Below are positions 32,952 through 45,274 of a DNA stretch of 64,000 nt, piece after piece. The notes beneath the pieces were generated by a model. It saw nothing but the letters and a program-made list of their open reading frames with translations, made no database searches and was not told the origin of the DNA. Source of the DNA: Rhytidiadelphus loreus (taxonomy: Eukaryota; Streptophyta; Bryopsida; Hypnales; Hylocomiaceae); assembly GCA_947034895.1 (NCBI GenBank), contig OX344762.1:20688760-20752759 (forward strand), written 5' to 3'. Within the stretch, counting starts at the first letter, position 1. Every line of letters starts with the position of its first letter. A program made the position numbers and the translations under genes.

Positions 32952-33279
32952 TACTGTAATAAGTATCATGGTAGGGCAGATGCATGTTGCAAATTGGAAT
33001 TCCCATGGATATAGTATTGCAGGCAGCATTCAGTTGCTTGGAGGCTGATATTTTGCCAGAGTGGAGGGAGGTGGAGGACAAATAGACAACTAATAAGTTA
33101 TTATTCTCTCTTTGTTTTTTGTTTTTTGAAACAAATGAAACGGGATTTCATTGCAAAAGGGGTCTCTTTGGAAGAGTGAGCATCAACACCGGGATATGTG
33201 GACTCAACATTGAATGGGCACACTTGCAGCACAAAAAAAGAGCCAAACAGTAAGGTACAGTGCTCCAAAAGCATCATCT

Positions 33280-33500
33280 AATGTGGAGGTACATTTTGCT
33301 TTCTTCAATGTACCAATAATGTACATTTTATGAGGTAGTCGTTTTTAGTGGCCACTGCATTTGAACTTCAAAAATTCATGACTAATTCCACAAAGGACCA
33401 AAAAATATGAATCAACTTGGATTAGATGTCAATTCCATTTTTCTACCTACAAAAATTTACTGAAAATTGTTCCAAGGAGTTTGACTTCCCCCAGATGCAA
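33280..33500 (-). repeat. Dispersed repeat Z, inverted copy
   Basis: Its reverse complement aligns with 32,285-32,410 and 27,240-27,450 (blocks around GTCCTTTG, ATGAATTTTTGAAGTT and GTACATTGAAGAAAG). The three copies in 6 kb show a locally abundant, non-coding family. Confidence 0.5.
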
Positions 33501-34140
33501 TCAGCCCTTAAAAAGGTCACTTTAAAAGCCAGACTACATGATGTGCACCAAGCTATAAATTTTTAGAGACGGCTCTTCAAAAGAGACACATTGTACATTG
33601 AAGTTCGAGGGCATGCTCAATCTTTTGGTGCACTTCGGAGTTTTGGTCCTTCTTGTGCAAAAACACGTTGTTCTCAAACACCCATGTAGGTGGTGAGCTT
33701 TCTATTGGAGCAAGAGTTGATGAAAAGAAGCCTAGGTACCCAAGTCGTCAAGCCACGGCACCTTGAAGATTGAGCGGACAAGGTCAAGTTGCCATAGAAG
33801 CACAAAGAACTGTCTTCTAAGGAAACTTCGTGCACAACCGTCCTAGTGCGGGACAACAATAGCCACATAATAAAATCTACATAGCAAGCCCGACACTAGA
33901 GACTTAACACATCCCTTTACATGTGTTCAAATGCGAATGCCACAACGAAACCCATCGAGTAACCGTATTTTTGTTGATTTTCATCTACATATTTGGTGCA
34001 TTCATTTAGTTTCCATGCAAATTCGCTTTAGATTCTGACAAGAGTAGTTTATTAATGCTATTAAAAGACAACGTGTCAATTAATGATTGGTGGATCTTCA
34101 AGTGCTATTAGATACATTGAAAAGCGGTATTGAGTTGTAA
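33501..34140. other. No gene seen
   Basis: Mixed-composition DNA. The minus-strand frame at 33,674-33,868 lacks recognisable motifs. Confidence 0.4.
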
Positions 34141-34346
34141 GAGGATGTTTATGAATCCAGTCTAGTGATGATTTTGCAATTTCACTTCAGAAATTCACAT
34201 AAATTACAATTTTTATTGGAAAATTATAATTCCACTTGGGTTTGGCTCCTGAAACAAAAGCACACCTCTAAAAAATATGTGTCTTTCTTGGAATTGACTC
34301 CAATATAGTCAGATTGCGAATGAGGGTGGTAATGGATAGTTATACC
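34141..34346. repeat. Dispersed repeat Y, copy 1
   Basis: Aligns closely with 40,980-41,200, including AAAATTATAATTCCACTTGG, then AAAATATGTG, AGTCAGATTGC and GGATAGTT.TACC. It ends exactly where the TTAA element at 34,347 begins. Confidence 0.65.
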
Positions 34347-34576
34347 TTAACCCTTAAAGGACAGACGGGTGACCGTAGAAATCATACATTTTGATACCGT
34401 GGGAATCATTGGTATACTAAATTTCAAAACCACTCATTGGTAGTCAAAGCACTGTAGAAGATTTCTCCTTTCCACCCCCAAAACCAAAGATGAATAGTTG
34501 TATTTATGTCATGTACAGGAGATTCCCTTGTCATTCATCGGATGCCAAACGTCCGTATCGAACGTTTATGGGTTAA
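34347..34576. mobile_element. Short TTAA-flanked MITE (230 bp)
   Basis: The left end reads TTAACCCTTAAAGG and the complement of the right end reads TTAACCCATAAACG, so the ends are inverted and bounded by TTAA. The left flank matches the uninterrupted repeat Y copy up to TACC at 41,200, followed there by TTAT. The right flank has no clear match to that copy, so the empty-site case is one-sided. Same terminal style as the elements at 16,590 and 61,606, but the interior differs. Confidence 0.6.
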
Positions 34577-34611
34577 CCCTGCAATGCAAGACACAATGCA
34601 ATGAGGGGGTC

Positions 34612-34984
34612 AGAGCCACTCTCCATTGGCAAATCGGAGGTCCAGGAGCCGGACCCCCCGGACCTCCAGGTCGGACCCTCCGGGAGGTCTCCATTGCCTC
34701 CGAAGGCAGGGACTGGAGGAACCAGAACAAACAAACATTTTTAACTCAAGCGCACGTGGAGGCGGAGGAGAGGGCGCTGCACGGACCAAGCGGGGATGAA
34801 GGGAATAAATTTCAAAATTAGGGGGTCCAGGGCAGGGGTCCGGCCCCTCCAGCCCTACGCGGCCGGAATGCGCGGGCTGGAGCCTGGACCTCCAGCCCGG
34901 ACCTCCAGGCGGAAGGCTATTTCAATGGAGAGGTCCTGGACCCTCCGATCCTGGAGGTCCAGGACCCCAATGGAGAGGCGCTCT
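34612..34984. mobile_element. GC-rich inverted-repeat element built of GGTCC words
   Basis: The ends AGAGCCACTCTCCATTGG and (complement of right) AGAGCGCCTCTCCATTGG match at 16 of 18 bases. The interior is dominated by alternating GGACCTCCAG and CTGGAGGTCC words and is strongly GC-rich against AT-rich flanks. About 373 bp, with no protein recognised. Interpreted as a non-autonomous DNA transposon with strong secondary-structure potential. Confidence 0.65.
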
Positions 34985-36055
34985 CAATCCTCCCTGGCCG
35001 ATGACAGTGAGTGGGCTCCTTTCCTTGGAATCTACCCAAACATGCTTCCCATATGACTGGACCCTTATCCCCATTCCCAAAGGCATGAGATGTCACAATT
35101 CCCCAATTATACAAATGGGCCTCAGTCCACCAAGTCCAGTCACAGGGCAAGTGAATAGGATTAAAAAAATAAAAAAATAAAAAGCAAAAAATCTGAAAGA
35201 TCTTTGGCATCATAGGCAGCAGGTTCCTCTGAACAGAAGTGAACAGGACACGTGAATGACCGGAGATTGAAAAAGCGACCAGATATTCAATTATATTGAA
35301 GTAAGCAATAAATAATCAGACCAGTCTCACTGGCAGCACTTTTTAATTTAAAAAGTATAATTACAGTTCATGTAGCAATTTCTACCGGAAGGTGTCATCT
35401 TGTAATTGGTTTAGGGTGACATGGACCTTTCAAAATGTGACGTGGAAACTCAATTTCGACATTTCTTTTTGTTGGAAAGTTTCGTAATATATACTACTGT
35501 ACATCTAGTATACATTACATATCTATCGTTTTTTTTGACATGATCGCTTGTTCTAAGAAAAAAGTCGTTGACTTAGATTCACTGTTGTTTTTAAAGTTTT
35601 AACTTTGGAACACAAGACTAGTTACCGTGGATATCATCTTTTTAGTATGCTATGCATCATTTGGTTAAAATAAACCCAAGAGCATTGATTGGAGGGCAAA
35701 CTATGGTGCAAACGTCCCCTTTTCAAACAAAGTTCCAAGGATGAACATCGAGTATGCTTTTATATTACATAGATTGATTCTTTGTCATCCATCAAACACT
35801 TTTAGGCCGTTGCATCGTTGTTGTTACGAGGTTCATATTGAAATGCGGATCGTAATCCCTTACAGTAGCTCTGTATTGCACCCCAACATTCATTAGAAAG
35901 GCAAGCCTATAGTTTGGACATGCTTCCAATTTTTCTTAATTATTGAACGAAACTCTAGGGTCTGAATTTATTCTTGTATTGTGAATAATAAGTGCTCCTG
36001 GTCTCTTTTTTATGGTCCGCCATTTGTTATAAAAAAAAATTAAATTAAATAATAA
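34985..36055. other. No gene seen
   Basis: Mostly AT-rich intergenic sequence; no open frame of note and no clear repeat partner. Confidence 0.4.
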
Positions 36056-36610
36056 GTGCCCGAGGGGAAAATGGGGAGTCCACCCCATCCGCTGAAAAGG
36101 CACGAGTGTGGTAATGCCGGCAACAGTAAAAGCCAACGCGATATCTGCAATATATCTTCAGAGCCCCAAAAGATCAATCGATCGCAAACGGACGGGCCGG
36201 GAATATGCGCGAGACCCGGCCAAAGAGGCCAAGACCCGCCCCCGGCCCCTGCCCTAGACATCGGACGTCCCAGATCTCAGACCGCTGAATCGACGTCTCC
36301 CCACATCCCTGCATTCTCAGCCGTTTCTTCTCATGTGGCTCAGATGGCTCTCCCGTCCGCTGAAATCTGGGCCAAGTAAGTTTACATACATAGCCCAGCA
36401 AATCCGGAGCCTCTTCCCCTGCTGCCCCGTGGCGCCATACTCTCCTACAGTAGTGAACTCGCTCCCTCCCCGTTCGACAGCGGAGCTTTGGATGTGGAAC
36501 TCATCCCTTCCGTGACTGTTCGTCGCCGGCACCCAGCTGGGATGGACAGATCTCGGATGAGAACCTCCGCCAACGGTGTGGATGGATGAAAATGAATCTC
36601 GTGGCTAGAA
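36056..36610 (+). promoter_or_regulatory. GC-rich island, possible promoter and first exon region
   Basis: Abrupt GC-rich composition after AT-rich DNA. It has an ATG at 36,344 shortly followed by a consensus donor (GGGCCAA|GTAAGT at 36,376), which would make a short first coding exon MALPSAEIWA plus two bases. Such islands mark gene starts elsewhere in this window (CCA1/LHY leader). Downstream exons are only tentatively identified. Confidence 0.3.
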
Positions 36611-37299
36611 TGAGTCGAGCGAACTAGAGTCTGGGCCGTGCACGGGCGGCGAAAATATCAGAGGCTTAAGAATCGGAGTGGGTGGGAGGTTGATCAGTCT
36701 GGAGCTTGTTTCTTGCTGATCATTTTTTTGTCGATGGATTCGCTGCGGCCGACATTGTGAAGGATGCAATATTGCGGAAGCGTATTCAAGGTGGAGAACA
36801 GGTTTCGGTGGGGTATACAGTATGTGTATATATGCAGGCAGGGTGGATTTCAAGTTACTCGATCTGTTGTTGGAAATATATCGATTGATCAGGTGGCCGG
36901 TGGAATCGATCGAATGATGTGGAGTACTTTTTTCTTGGCAATTTAAGCCTTGTTTTTTTAAGAAGCGATTTTGACACCAAGGGGAAATGGTGCGGTACTG
37001 TCGAACTCATGTACATCAATGGCGCACACTGATCTTTCCAGGGAGCCAGAGAACTATCATATAGTTACATACTGCATATGGATGTCTTAGCCCCTGTGGA
37101 ACCACCCTGTGGAACCACCCTGGAGATTTGTATCTCTCATCAGGGGAGAATGGAAAGATCGAGTAATAGGAGGCGATTTTGTGTGCCCGATCTTTTTTAG
37201 ACGGGGCCCATTCTGATCGATTTTTTCTAGAGCAGAGATCTATGTCAGGTGGACGCTGGTTTTAATTAATGCATTGCATGATCGATCGAAACGCTTATA

Positions 37300-37335
37300 C
37301 TTGGAGAGGGGGGTGGGGGGTGGGGGTGGGGTTGC
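37300..37335 (+). repeat. G-rich run with quadruplex potential
   Basis: GAGGGGGGTGGGGGGTGGGG followed by two more G runs: at least four G4-or-longer tracts in about 35 bp on the plus strand. Confidence 0.55.
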
Positions 37336-40300
37336 GGAATCTGACAAGGTGTGAGCCAGCCATGCCTGAGGATTTAGAGTCGCTGCTTGGGGGTGGGCTC
37401 TTTCTGAACGTAACGGAGGTAGTACCATGTGGCGATCGGTGATTTATTTTGGAGCAGGTGGGTTGTCGGCTGCGGTGATCAGAAGGACTTCTATGAGGAA
37501 AGATTGGTCAGGTTTTGCAACATGGGCGTGATGTGTGTGGGTGATTCTGGAAACTCAAAATGGGTGCAAACTCTGGCTTCCAAGGACGTTTTCTGCGGAT
37601 AATACTGGAGTAAAAGTAGGTCATTTCCTGAACAAGGTCGTTGCGTAGTTGGCACTGCTGATCTTTTCTAGCGTGTGGCGTCTTCTCCTTCGGTATTGGG
37701 ATGGTCGCCTTACCCCTGACCTCCCCTGAACACCATTCGGTTCTAAGCTGTTCCAGTAGTCAAACACCTGAACACGAGATCAGATACATACATCATACAT
37801 CAGGAGAAGACTGCCATTTTTATCCGGTGAGATAGAGTGACGTACTCCTAAGGCCGTCTGGTCATCCTGTATATGATATACTCTACGTCAAGGCAGGTGC
37901 ATCTCAAGGTTTGTCATCTTCACAAAGAATATGCATTCTGGCATGTGGAAGGAGAATTTTCATAAACTGCGCGATTTACAGGTTTGAAATTGTATTTCTG
38001 TCAGTGTGGACACTGTATGCGTCGTCAGATATTTGCACATGGCAAGAAAAATGCGATGACTGACAAGCTTAAACGGCGTATATGGCGCTACGTTTCAACG
38101 TCATAGGAGTGGCACTATTCTTTGCGAGTCACTAAGATACTAAAAACATACGTGATTCAGGAATAGGCAGATCTTGCTAGCAGTGCGAGTGAAACAAATC
38201 CTCATAGCCATTCTTACGAGGAGGAAGATTTTTTTTTTATAGCGAATCATTTTTATATACCCTGAGATGAATTGAACAGTTACGAGGAATTCACATGTGA
38301 AGCTATTCAGAAGATGTCAAGCTCTCTTGGGATACTATGCGCGTGGGGTAAGGGAAGGCCTCAATTGCAATCATCTCATCATCTCTCCATCTCACCATCA
38401 ATTAATTGCAATGGGATAGTGACAGAGCTAACATTTGTCCCTGTTTGGACAATGTACCCTTATTCACCTGATTATGGACTAGATAACCTTGAGCCAGGAG
38501 ACTTGAGAAGGTTATCAGACGCAGCGTCAAGTCATTTATGGAATCATCAAAGGGAGGCAGCACGGTTCCAGGGTAACAGGCACAGAAATATGTTTACATA
38601 AGTTTACATATGTGGTGCCTCTACCGGGGGTCCTGAGGGCATGTGCTCGAATGTCTAAATTTTGTACATTTTGTACATTAAGCAGATGAAGAGGTCGTAG
38701 ATTATTGCCTTCCTCGGACGAATCTACCATGGTGACACAATTGCCGCCAAACTTGGACTTGGCATTATGTGAATTCATGCAAGAACACAAGCAGACGTGA
38801 AGCTAGAGCTCCATACCTTCAAATAACTGCTTTCTGTATACTCGAGCTGCATCGTCAAATGTGAATCGCTTTGCAGAGGTTCCATGTGATCACAGCGGAA
38901 AATTTGACTTCATGCCTCTAGCTACCTGAGAATGTCAATGAGTATCATGGGATGCAAGGACATGAAACTCATTGAATATCTGAAGTAGAGGTTCACACAC
39001 GAATGTCTCATTCTAATTCGAGCTTTGGTAGGTCCATTTCTTTCCATGAACTGTAGAATTCTGACCAATGTTTATATCTTCCCCTTGTTAGATCGGAAAT
39101 GACAGTAAAATGCGACCCCAAAATCTAACAAAATGATTCACTTTTCGTCAAAAAATTTCGTGTCCTTGACAGGCAATAAGTAAATGGATTCTGCTACTTC
39201 ACCTACTTGTAGCCTATGTGCCAATTTTTATGAAAAACGAAGAAATGTACTTCAGACCGAAAACAAGGAATTCACATTCACTGCTGTGAAGATGCCGCTA
39301 AGCTCTCCAAGATACAAAACAAAGGTGGACCTGGAACAATTTAGCTGCTGGGGATTTGCTTCACTTGAGTGGCACGTCACCAGTTTGAGTCTCTGATCCA
39401 CTTCGCAGAGATCAACTTTAACTTGTAATCAAAACCTTAAGGTACAAACAAAAGAACACTTTTTCATCTAAATTGACATGCATAGCACAATCAATTACAG
39501 AATCCACTGCTATGTGCAGCTGGACACTCAAAGCCTGTAAAACAACATTCTCGAATATTCTGCAGCTTGTCACACTATCATTGACTATAATATGGCCCTC
39601 TCTTAAACGATATTTTGGAACATTCTGCATATTTGTCACTTTTGACTGTCGAACACTTGTCACACACTCACACGTTCAGATTCAAGGATTAATTAAAGTG
39701 TAGAACTTTTTTGGACACTGGGCTGGAAGAGCAAAAAGGTTTCCTTAGTTGTACCCCTAGTTCACTACAATTGTATAATACCCGGCAACAACTACTGTAG
39801 TCAGCAAGAATGCATGATACTGAATTCATGAGTCCTGATATTCTACAATTAACCCCTTTTCGCACCTCCGGGACAAGACTTCAAGCTGTCACTGACTCAG
39901 ATCAGAGATATTTGATCAACTACCGAAGTTCATGCGGAGATATTTTATCCACATGTAGTGAGTCATCAGAGATATTTTACCACGTATTTCATTCAGAGAT
40001 ATTTGCCTGTGACAGACGTGACTGGTGGTGGCAAACAGAGATGACGTAATCATTCCCCAAAATTTCAAAGGCAAATCTTGTCCTCATTTCTCAACCCATT
40101 GTTATGAGTGATAAGGTAAACCAACCCATGACAGACACCTATTGACCCCCCCCATTACAGTCATTTATCAATCTATGAGAGACTTTTTCTGAAAAATGGG
40201 GTTAAGACTGCATTGGGCTGATTTGTAGTTGTTATCAAAGCCTTGGGGTACAGTCATGAAGTTATTAGTAACTGTCATGGACACTTATACCAATCTAGTC

Positions 40301-40449
40301 TAAATTGGTAGTAAAAAATAGTTTTTTTATTTCTTAATGTCATGTCCATGTTAGAAAGTCTTGTAGCCATCTTAGAAAATGCTATGACTGTTTTAGGAGG
40401 GAAGATGACCATCATGGAAACACTTTTTTGCTGATTTGGGGTAGTCTAC

Positions 40450-41200
40450 AGGCTGTTTTCGGCTTACTGGACAGCACACTTCAAAAATTCACAAAAAATT
40501 CATATTTTGTCCAAAAATTAAAATTTCAGTTGCTTTCTTCATTTCTCACATGTGTCTTTGTATGAAAAAAATTGATTATTCTTGCTAATGGCAACAAACC
40601 ACATCAGGCAATCTACCTGTCATAGGCTGGTTTACCTTATACGTTTTCGGAAAACTATTGAACAACGCACTTCTTCTAATTGAGCTATTTTGCACCTCCT
40701 AATTCAAAGTAATGACATTGCAGTAAGCAATTGAAAGTGTGCAACAAATATAAGGTCAAAACACCCATTACCATTCTGCAGTCCAATTCCATCAAGTAGA
40801 CCAGCCCAATTCCGTCATCAATTTTGGCCCCAATTCCGCCTAAAATCCCCTCTAGTTCCCTTCCTTTTATGACAAAATCAGAGAATTCCATGACAGAATC
40901 AGGGATTTTTATGACAACAAGGGTTACGTGTCACTCCATTAATAGAGAATATCTAGTACTTGATTAGGCGGTAATGGGTTGTTTATGGGACAATTTTGAC
41001 CCCACTCTATAAATGGTTTTGTAATTTCAGGATTGACCACTTCAAAAATTCACAGAAATTACAATTTTAATGGGAAAATTATAATTCCACTTGGGTTTGA
41101 TCCGTGAAAAAAAAAAAAACTCTGAAAAATATGTGCCCTTCTTGAAATTAACCCCAAAATAGTCAGATTGCAAATCAGGGGGGTGATAGGTAGTTCTACC
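40450..41200. repeat. Dispersed repeat Y, copy 2
   Basis: 40,980-41,200 matches 34,141-34,346. The related words CTTCAAAAATTCA..AAAAATTCATA at 40,480 also occur at 27,980 and 33,375, showing a family with several diverged members. It lies in the presumed intron of the tentative gene. Confidence 0.55.
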
Positions 41201-43127
41201 TTATATACCAACTCAGCAATGACTTTTTCTGCTGTTTCTTGCTCGTTTCTGGGTCCAAATCGTGCAAGTAATTTTTAAAACTTCTGAAATTGTGCTTCTT
41301 TGAGCTGTTACACGCCTCCTAATTTGAAGAATTGAGATGACAACGAGTCAACGACCAATTGAAATTTGCTGCCTCTTGTTTCAGTTGCATAGTGCCACAA
41401 TTACAAAGTAACCCTGTCTGGAAATGAACGCCGTGTGAAAGTGGCTAAAAACAGAAATGCATCAGACTTGGCAAGTTGGCATCGACACTTTGGTGATTTC
41501 GAAGCGAGGTCTTGCATGACATGCAGTCGTTTGGCAGATATGCTACTGACAGCAGGATGAGTAAAGTTATTTCCCACTTGCAGGAACTAATTACATCGTT
41601 CTTGTCATGCAAAGAGATATTTTTGACAAATATCTCAACTGGCATGGAAGATCAGTCCTCAGAATGTCTCACCGACCTTCATGCTGAAATGACGGTACAG
41701 AGGAAAATATCTGCAAAGGTAAAATCTGAGTCATTAACAGAGGCTACAGATGAAATACCATTATTGAGGAAATGAAGATACCTCGTGCATGGGTGTAATA
41801 TCTTCCAAATAATCGAACTGTACGCGAAGAATCATCGAATATCTAGAATGGCTATGATGTAAAGGCGACCATCGATCTTCGTTAGTCATAACACAACTCA
41901 AAATTCACAATTTAACTTATTTGTCTGTAAAAGTCCATAAAATTGTGTTATTCCATCTTGTGAAGCCATGAATATCCACTTCAGAATCTATATTTCGTGG
42001 CACGACGACGTTACCTCAATGTGGTTATGTCTCGGACCTCTTGGTCAGATATCAATGTTGGTTTATTTTAGTACAACTAAAGATGTGAGCCCCAGTAGGT
42101 GCAGAGGCACTCACTGCGCCAAGACATTTCCCATATCTGTTGTGCTGTCACCACCGTCAAAGCGCCGACAAAAACACACGATTGCCTGGAGGAACAGATG
42201 TCTTAGAAATATCGTAGATTAATAGTGAACAGAGTGAGGGGAAATTCCTGAAGTTAAGAACAAGTTTTGAGCGCTTGCCAAAGAGTAATAAAGAACTGTG
42301 TATCACTGAAGCTATAAAGTAATAAATCTATACCATCAACTTATCTTGACTATTGACTATAAGGTATGAGCACACACCTGTAATTGTCAATAATTACAAC
42401 TGAGCATAGTTACTATTATTAGACAGACATTATTTCATTTGATCTTACTAGCAACTGGAAGAGGATTCCAATGCACTTTAGCATGCATTATTTGGACAAT
42501 GTATGAATAATTATTATGAATTTTAAAGTACTACCCCTAAGTGTTCCAAAATCCAACACATATATTTTCATTGTTTTGATTGTGTACATCTTGTGTAATC
42601 AATATGTCTAGGTTTTAGTGTGACTTTTTGGTCCATATGTAAGCGTTTCATTTTGGGCAGTGTTATATATTTTCATTGATTATAGATGTACATACCTTAA
42701 TAGTCTATACCTTAAGCTTCCCTGTTGTGCGGCTGCTAACCATAAACTTCATTACCATAGTAGTGTATATGCATTGATCACCTGGTACTTCATATCTTAG
42801 CCTGATAGAACAGATTGTAATAAAATTGGGTTGCTTCTCCAAGCTATTAATGAGAGTTTGTAATTCGGAATCTCCTACAGTACTGTAGTGAATTCTTGCA
42901 AGTTGAAAGACTCTAGGAGAAAAATCACAGTCACTACTTGCGCAGCTGCAAGGGATAATCTCTGCTCAAGTGAGCTGCCTTAGTCAAATGCTCTGTTCTT
43001 GTTTAAATGAAACATGAAAAATGAGACATCAGCATGGAGCACGTCTCGTCGTCATTCATCAATTCTAGGGTTCGATCAAGCAAGTCCCTTGGAACAATTA
43101 CTGATTCAAAATGGATACCATTAGTGA

Positions 43128-45274
43128 TTATCTTCGGCTTAAAATTAATATGTTGCCCATTATCAGCAACACTAACTTTGTAAAATATGGAAGTGTTGGG
43201 CTAAGAAGGTGCACCTTGGTGACGAAGTGAGAAATGAGGCCAACAGGGCACATCATGAGGCATAATACAAGAGAGTGGCGTGTCTCCACTTTGTGTTGCA
43301 GACCGTCCAGAAATACGCCCCTACATGACAACAACAGAAGTATAATTCTCTAAGACAAGCCAGCTTCCAACTCCAACCACAAGGAGAATGTAAAATAGCC
43401 AAAGAGATTCTACCGTGATTGTTTTGAATTGATACATCTACACTTACCGGCCACAAAAAAGGTCAACTGCCAGCAAGTGGATCCAAGCCGAGGCAACTGC
43501 AGTAGTGTTTGAAAACATGCGCGTAATGCCTGGAAGCTGCTTCCCATATCAACCCATACCCAAAGAAGTTAATAAGCAGACTAATACCCTAAAACCCTAA
43601 CCCTAAAAAACGACTTCATGTACACATACAAAAAGGCAAATATAAGTAAATCTTCTCAAAGATTTAGCCATCAGATCTTAATGCCAATGCACAAGAAAGC
43701 ATGAAAACGACTTGCCTCGGGCAGTAAGTACTTGCTCGCAAACATGCAACCTGCAGTCTCCGGAGTCCATGAAAGTGCAAGAAGGTAGATATACATCGCG
43801 CTCATCACAATAAATGGCAGATCACTTTCCACAACCTTCTTCGTCTGTTGAGTTTCAAAAAAGTGTAGAAAAGTAAGGTACGTAACCGATGGACAGCATC
43901 GGCTAGTGCAAATCCCCTTTGAATTAACATTACAATTAAAAACACAACACTGGGATGTCATTTGAAACTATCGGGAGATGCAAACATCCCATTGTTGTGT
44001 TCTTGAAGTTGCTTTTTCAACATATTTCAACAGGAGGTTGCACAAGTGGCAATAATATGAACCTACCAATTCATGAAGTTATTATCAACGCATGGTCATA
44101 TTCGTTACATTGGGCCCTAAACCCCAACCTACCATGGTAAAGGCAAACAACTAGAAACTGGCGCAGATTTGAGTCGCCCAACTCAAACTGGAGCGGTTTT
44201 CGCCCAACCGAAACCTTAATTCCATATTTGCCATAGTTTCAAAAGCCCGAAATACTGAGAACACCACATATTTAGCACTCTAAAACTTACGAATATAACA
44301 AATATGACCAATCAGGCTAAAACCTTCGGCGCTCTGAAATTGAACGAACACAAGGTTGATGCTCAAAGCAAGGAGGACGTACCCATTTCCACTTTGGGGC
44401 AAATATCATGGCAGTATAGACGGGGAGAACAAACACCGTTCCAAGTGTGAAAATTGCACTTGCTATCTGAACACTGCTGGCCGCAGCTTGCACAGGCACT
44501 GAATATCATTACAGGCAAATCTTGAGACGGCAACTCCAGTGAAAGTTTCGATAAAATCCGATCCATTAATTCACGAGAGACTGCTTGCAAGTATGTGAGG
44601 CAAATGTACATGTCCGAAACTCCCCATCCAGTCCTTGAAATGGTGAGTGTCAAGAAAGCAGGAAATAATCTTCATGTAACCCTAGTTTTTGACGAGCTTT
44701 GTAATCCATTTATCTGAGACCGTATAATCCAAGAAAAATTGAAGTGCGATACTTACATGAACAAACTACGAGCTTCAAAGGCAATTTCTCTCCAAGCAGC
44801 AATGGAAACACCATCTCTGGTTTTGGCAATAGAGGTGCTCGCAGACCTCCCCGTTCCCATATCCTCACATCAGGTAACCGCGTTGCAGCAGTTGATTGAG
44901 GAATATTTCCAATTCTATTGCTTGCCCACTGAGAATTCGCACTTGTACAGTATTTCGAGACCTACAGGTATTATATAAAATTGACACTTCAGTTGTCTGA
45001 AATGACCTCCGCGGCAGCATTATTTTCAACCGTTTTTAAAATTGACACGCCATGGACTGAATTTCACACCCTATATCGTAGACATGCCACTTTCGAGACA
45101 TTTTTGAACATGTGCGAAGCAATGTTTCAATACTAATGACAGTATGAAAGGTCCTAGCTTCAGGGATGCGGAAATTAAAGATTGAATCCAAGCTAATTAA
45201 TTAAGCCCAAGAAGGCGCACCTGCAGAGGCTGACAAGCGACAAGCCGCATCGTAGCGCATGACGAATGTGCCAT
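43128..45274 (-). CDS. ABA4: ABA4-like plastid membrane protein (DUF4281), six exons
   Basis: Exons found by reading across consensus splice sites, all in phase: 45,274-45,221; 44,961-44,757; 44,498-44,383; 43,844-43,716; 43,536-43,448; 43,320 onward. The first 86 residues look like a plastid transit peptide. The mature part carries the ABA4 blocks in order: [87 protein letters not shown] and [12 protein letters not shown], with about four membrane spans. ABA4 is needed for neoxanthin formation from violaxanthin, and so for abscisic-acid precursors and photoprotection. The intron after LLPE uses a GC donor (GAG|GCAAGT). The C-terminus is unresolved: 233 residues to VTK at 43,215 if a last short exon follows, or 261 by reading through to a stop at 43,128. 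A likely 5' leader intron ends just before the ATG (GATTGCAG|CTATG). Size agrees with known members (about 220). Confidence 0.88.
43585..43610 (-). repeat. Telomere-like repeats in ABA4 intron 4
   Basis: Plus-strand CCCTAAAACCCTAACCCTAA, i.e. three TTTAGGG-type units on the gene strand, lie in the 179-bp intron between exons 4 and 5. Either a remnant of telomeric DNA inserted at a break or a telo-box cluster. Confidence 0.6.

Larger units (their letters stand above)
36344..41775 (+). other. Tentative multi-exon gene, product unknown
   Basis: Three pieces are suggestive. (1) 36,344-36,375, starting with ATG and ending at GTAAGT. (2) 38,280-38,347, between TTGAACAG and GGG|GTAAGG, reading YEEFTCEAIQKMSSSLGILC; it joins piece 1 in phase. 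(3) 41,527 to a stop at 41,775 (or a donor at 41,719), reading in part MSKVISHLQELITSFLSCKE and MEDQSSECLTDLHAEMTVQR. Middle exons are unresolved (candidates near 39,210 and 39,900). The protein looks helical and hydrophilic but I do not recognise it. It would be convergent with the ABA4-like gene. Repeat Y material lies in the presumed introns. Confidence 0.25.

Noticed and set aside
39905..40015. Cluster of four AGAGATATTT motifs resembling reverse evening elements
   Set aside because: Only two contain the full AGATATTTT core and they sit in an AT-rich open stretch; clustering may come from local duplication. Kept only as a remark under the 18,032 finding.
39845..40203. Possible third TTAA element (TTAACCCC at 39,846 and GGGGTTAA at 40,197)
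   Set aside because: Beyond the eight palindromic bases the ends do not match, and no interior similarity to the other TTAA elements was seen.
43060..43090. GGTTCGATCAAG resembling a tRNA B box
   Set aside because: No A box at the right distance and no acceptor-stem pairing, so no tRNA gene.
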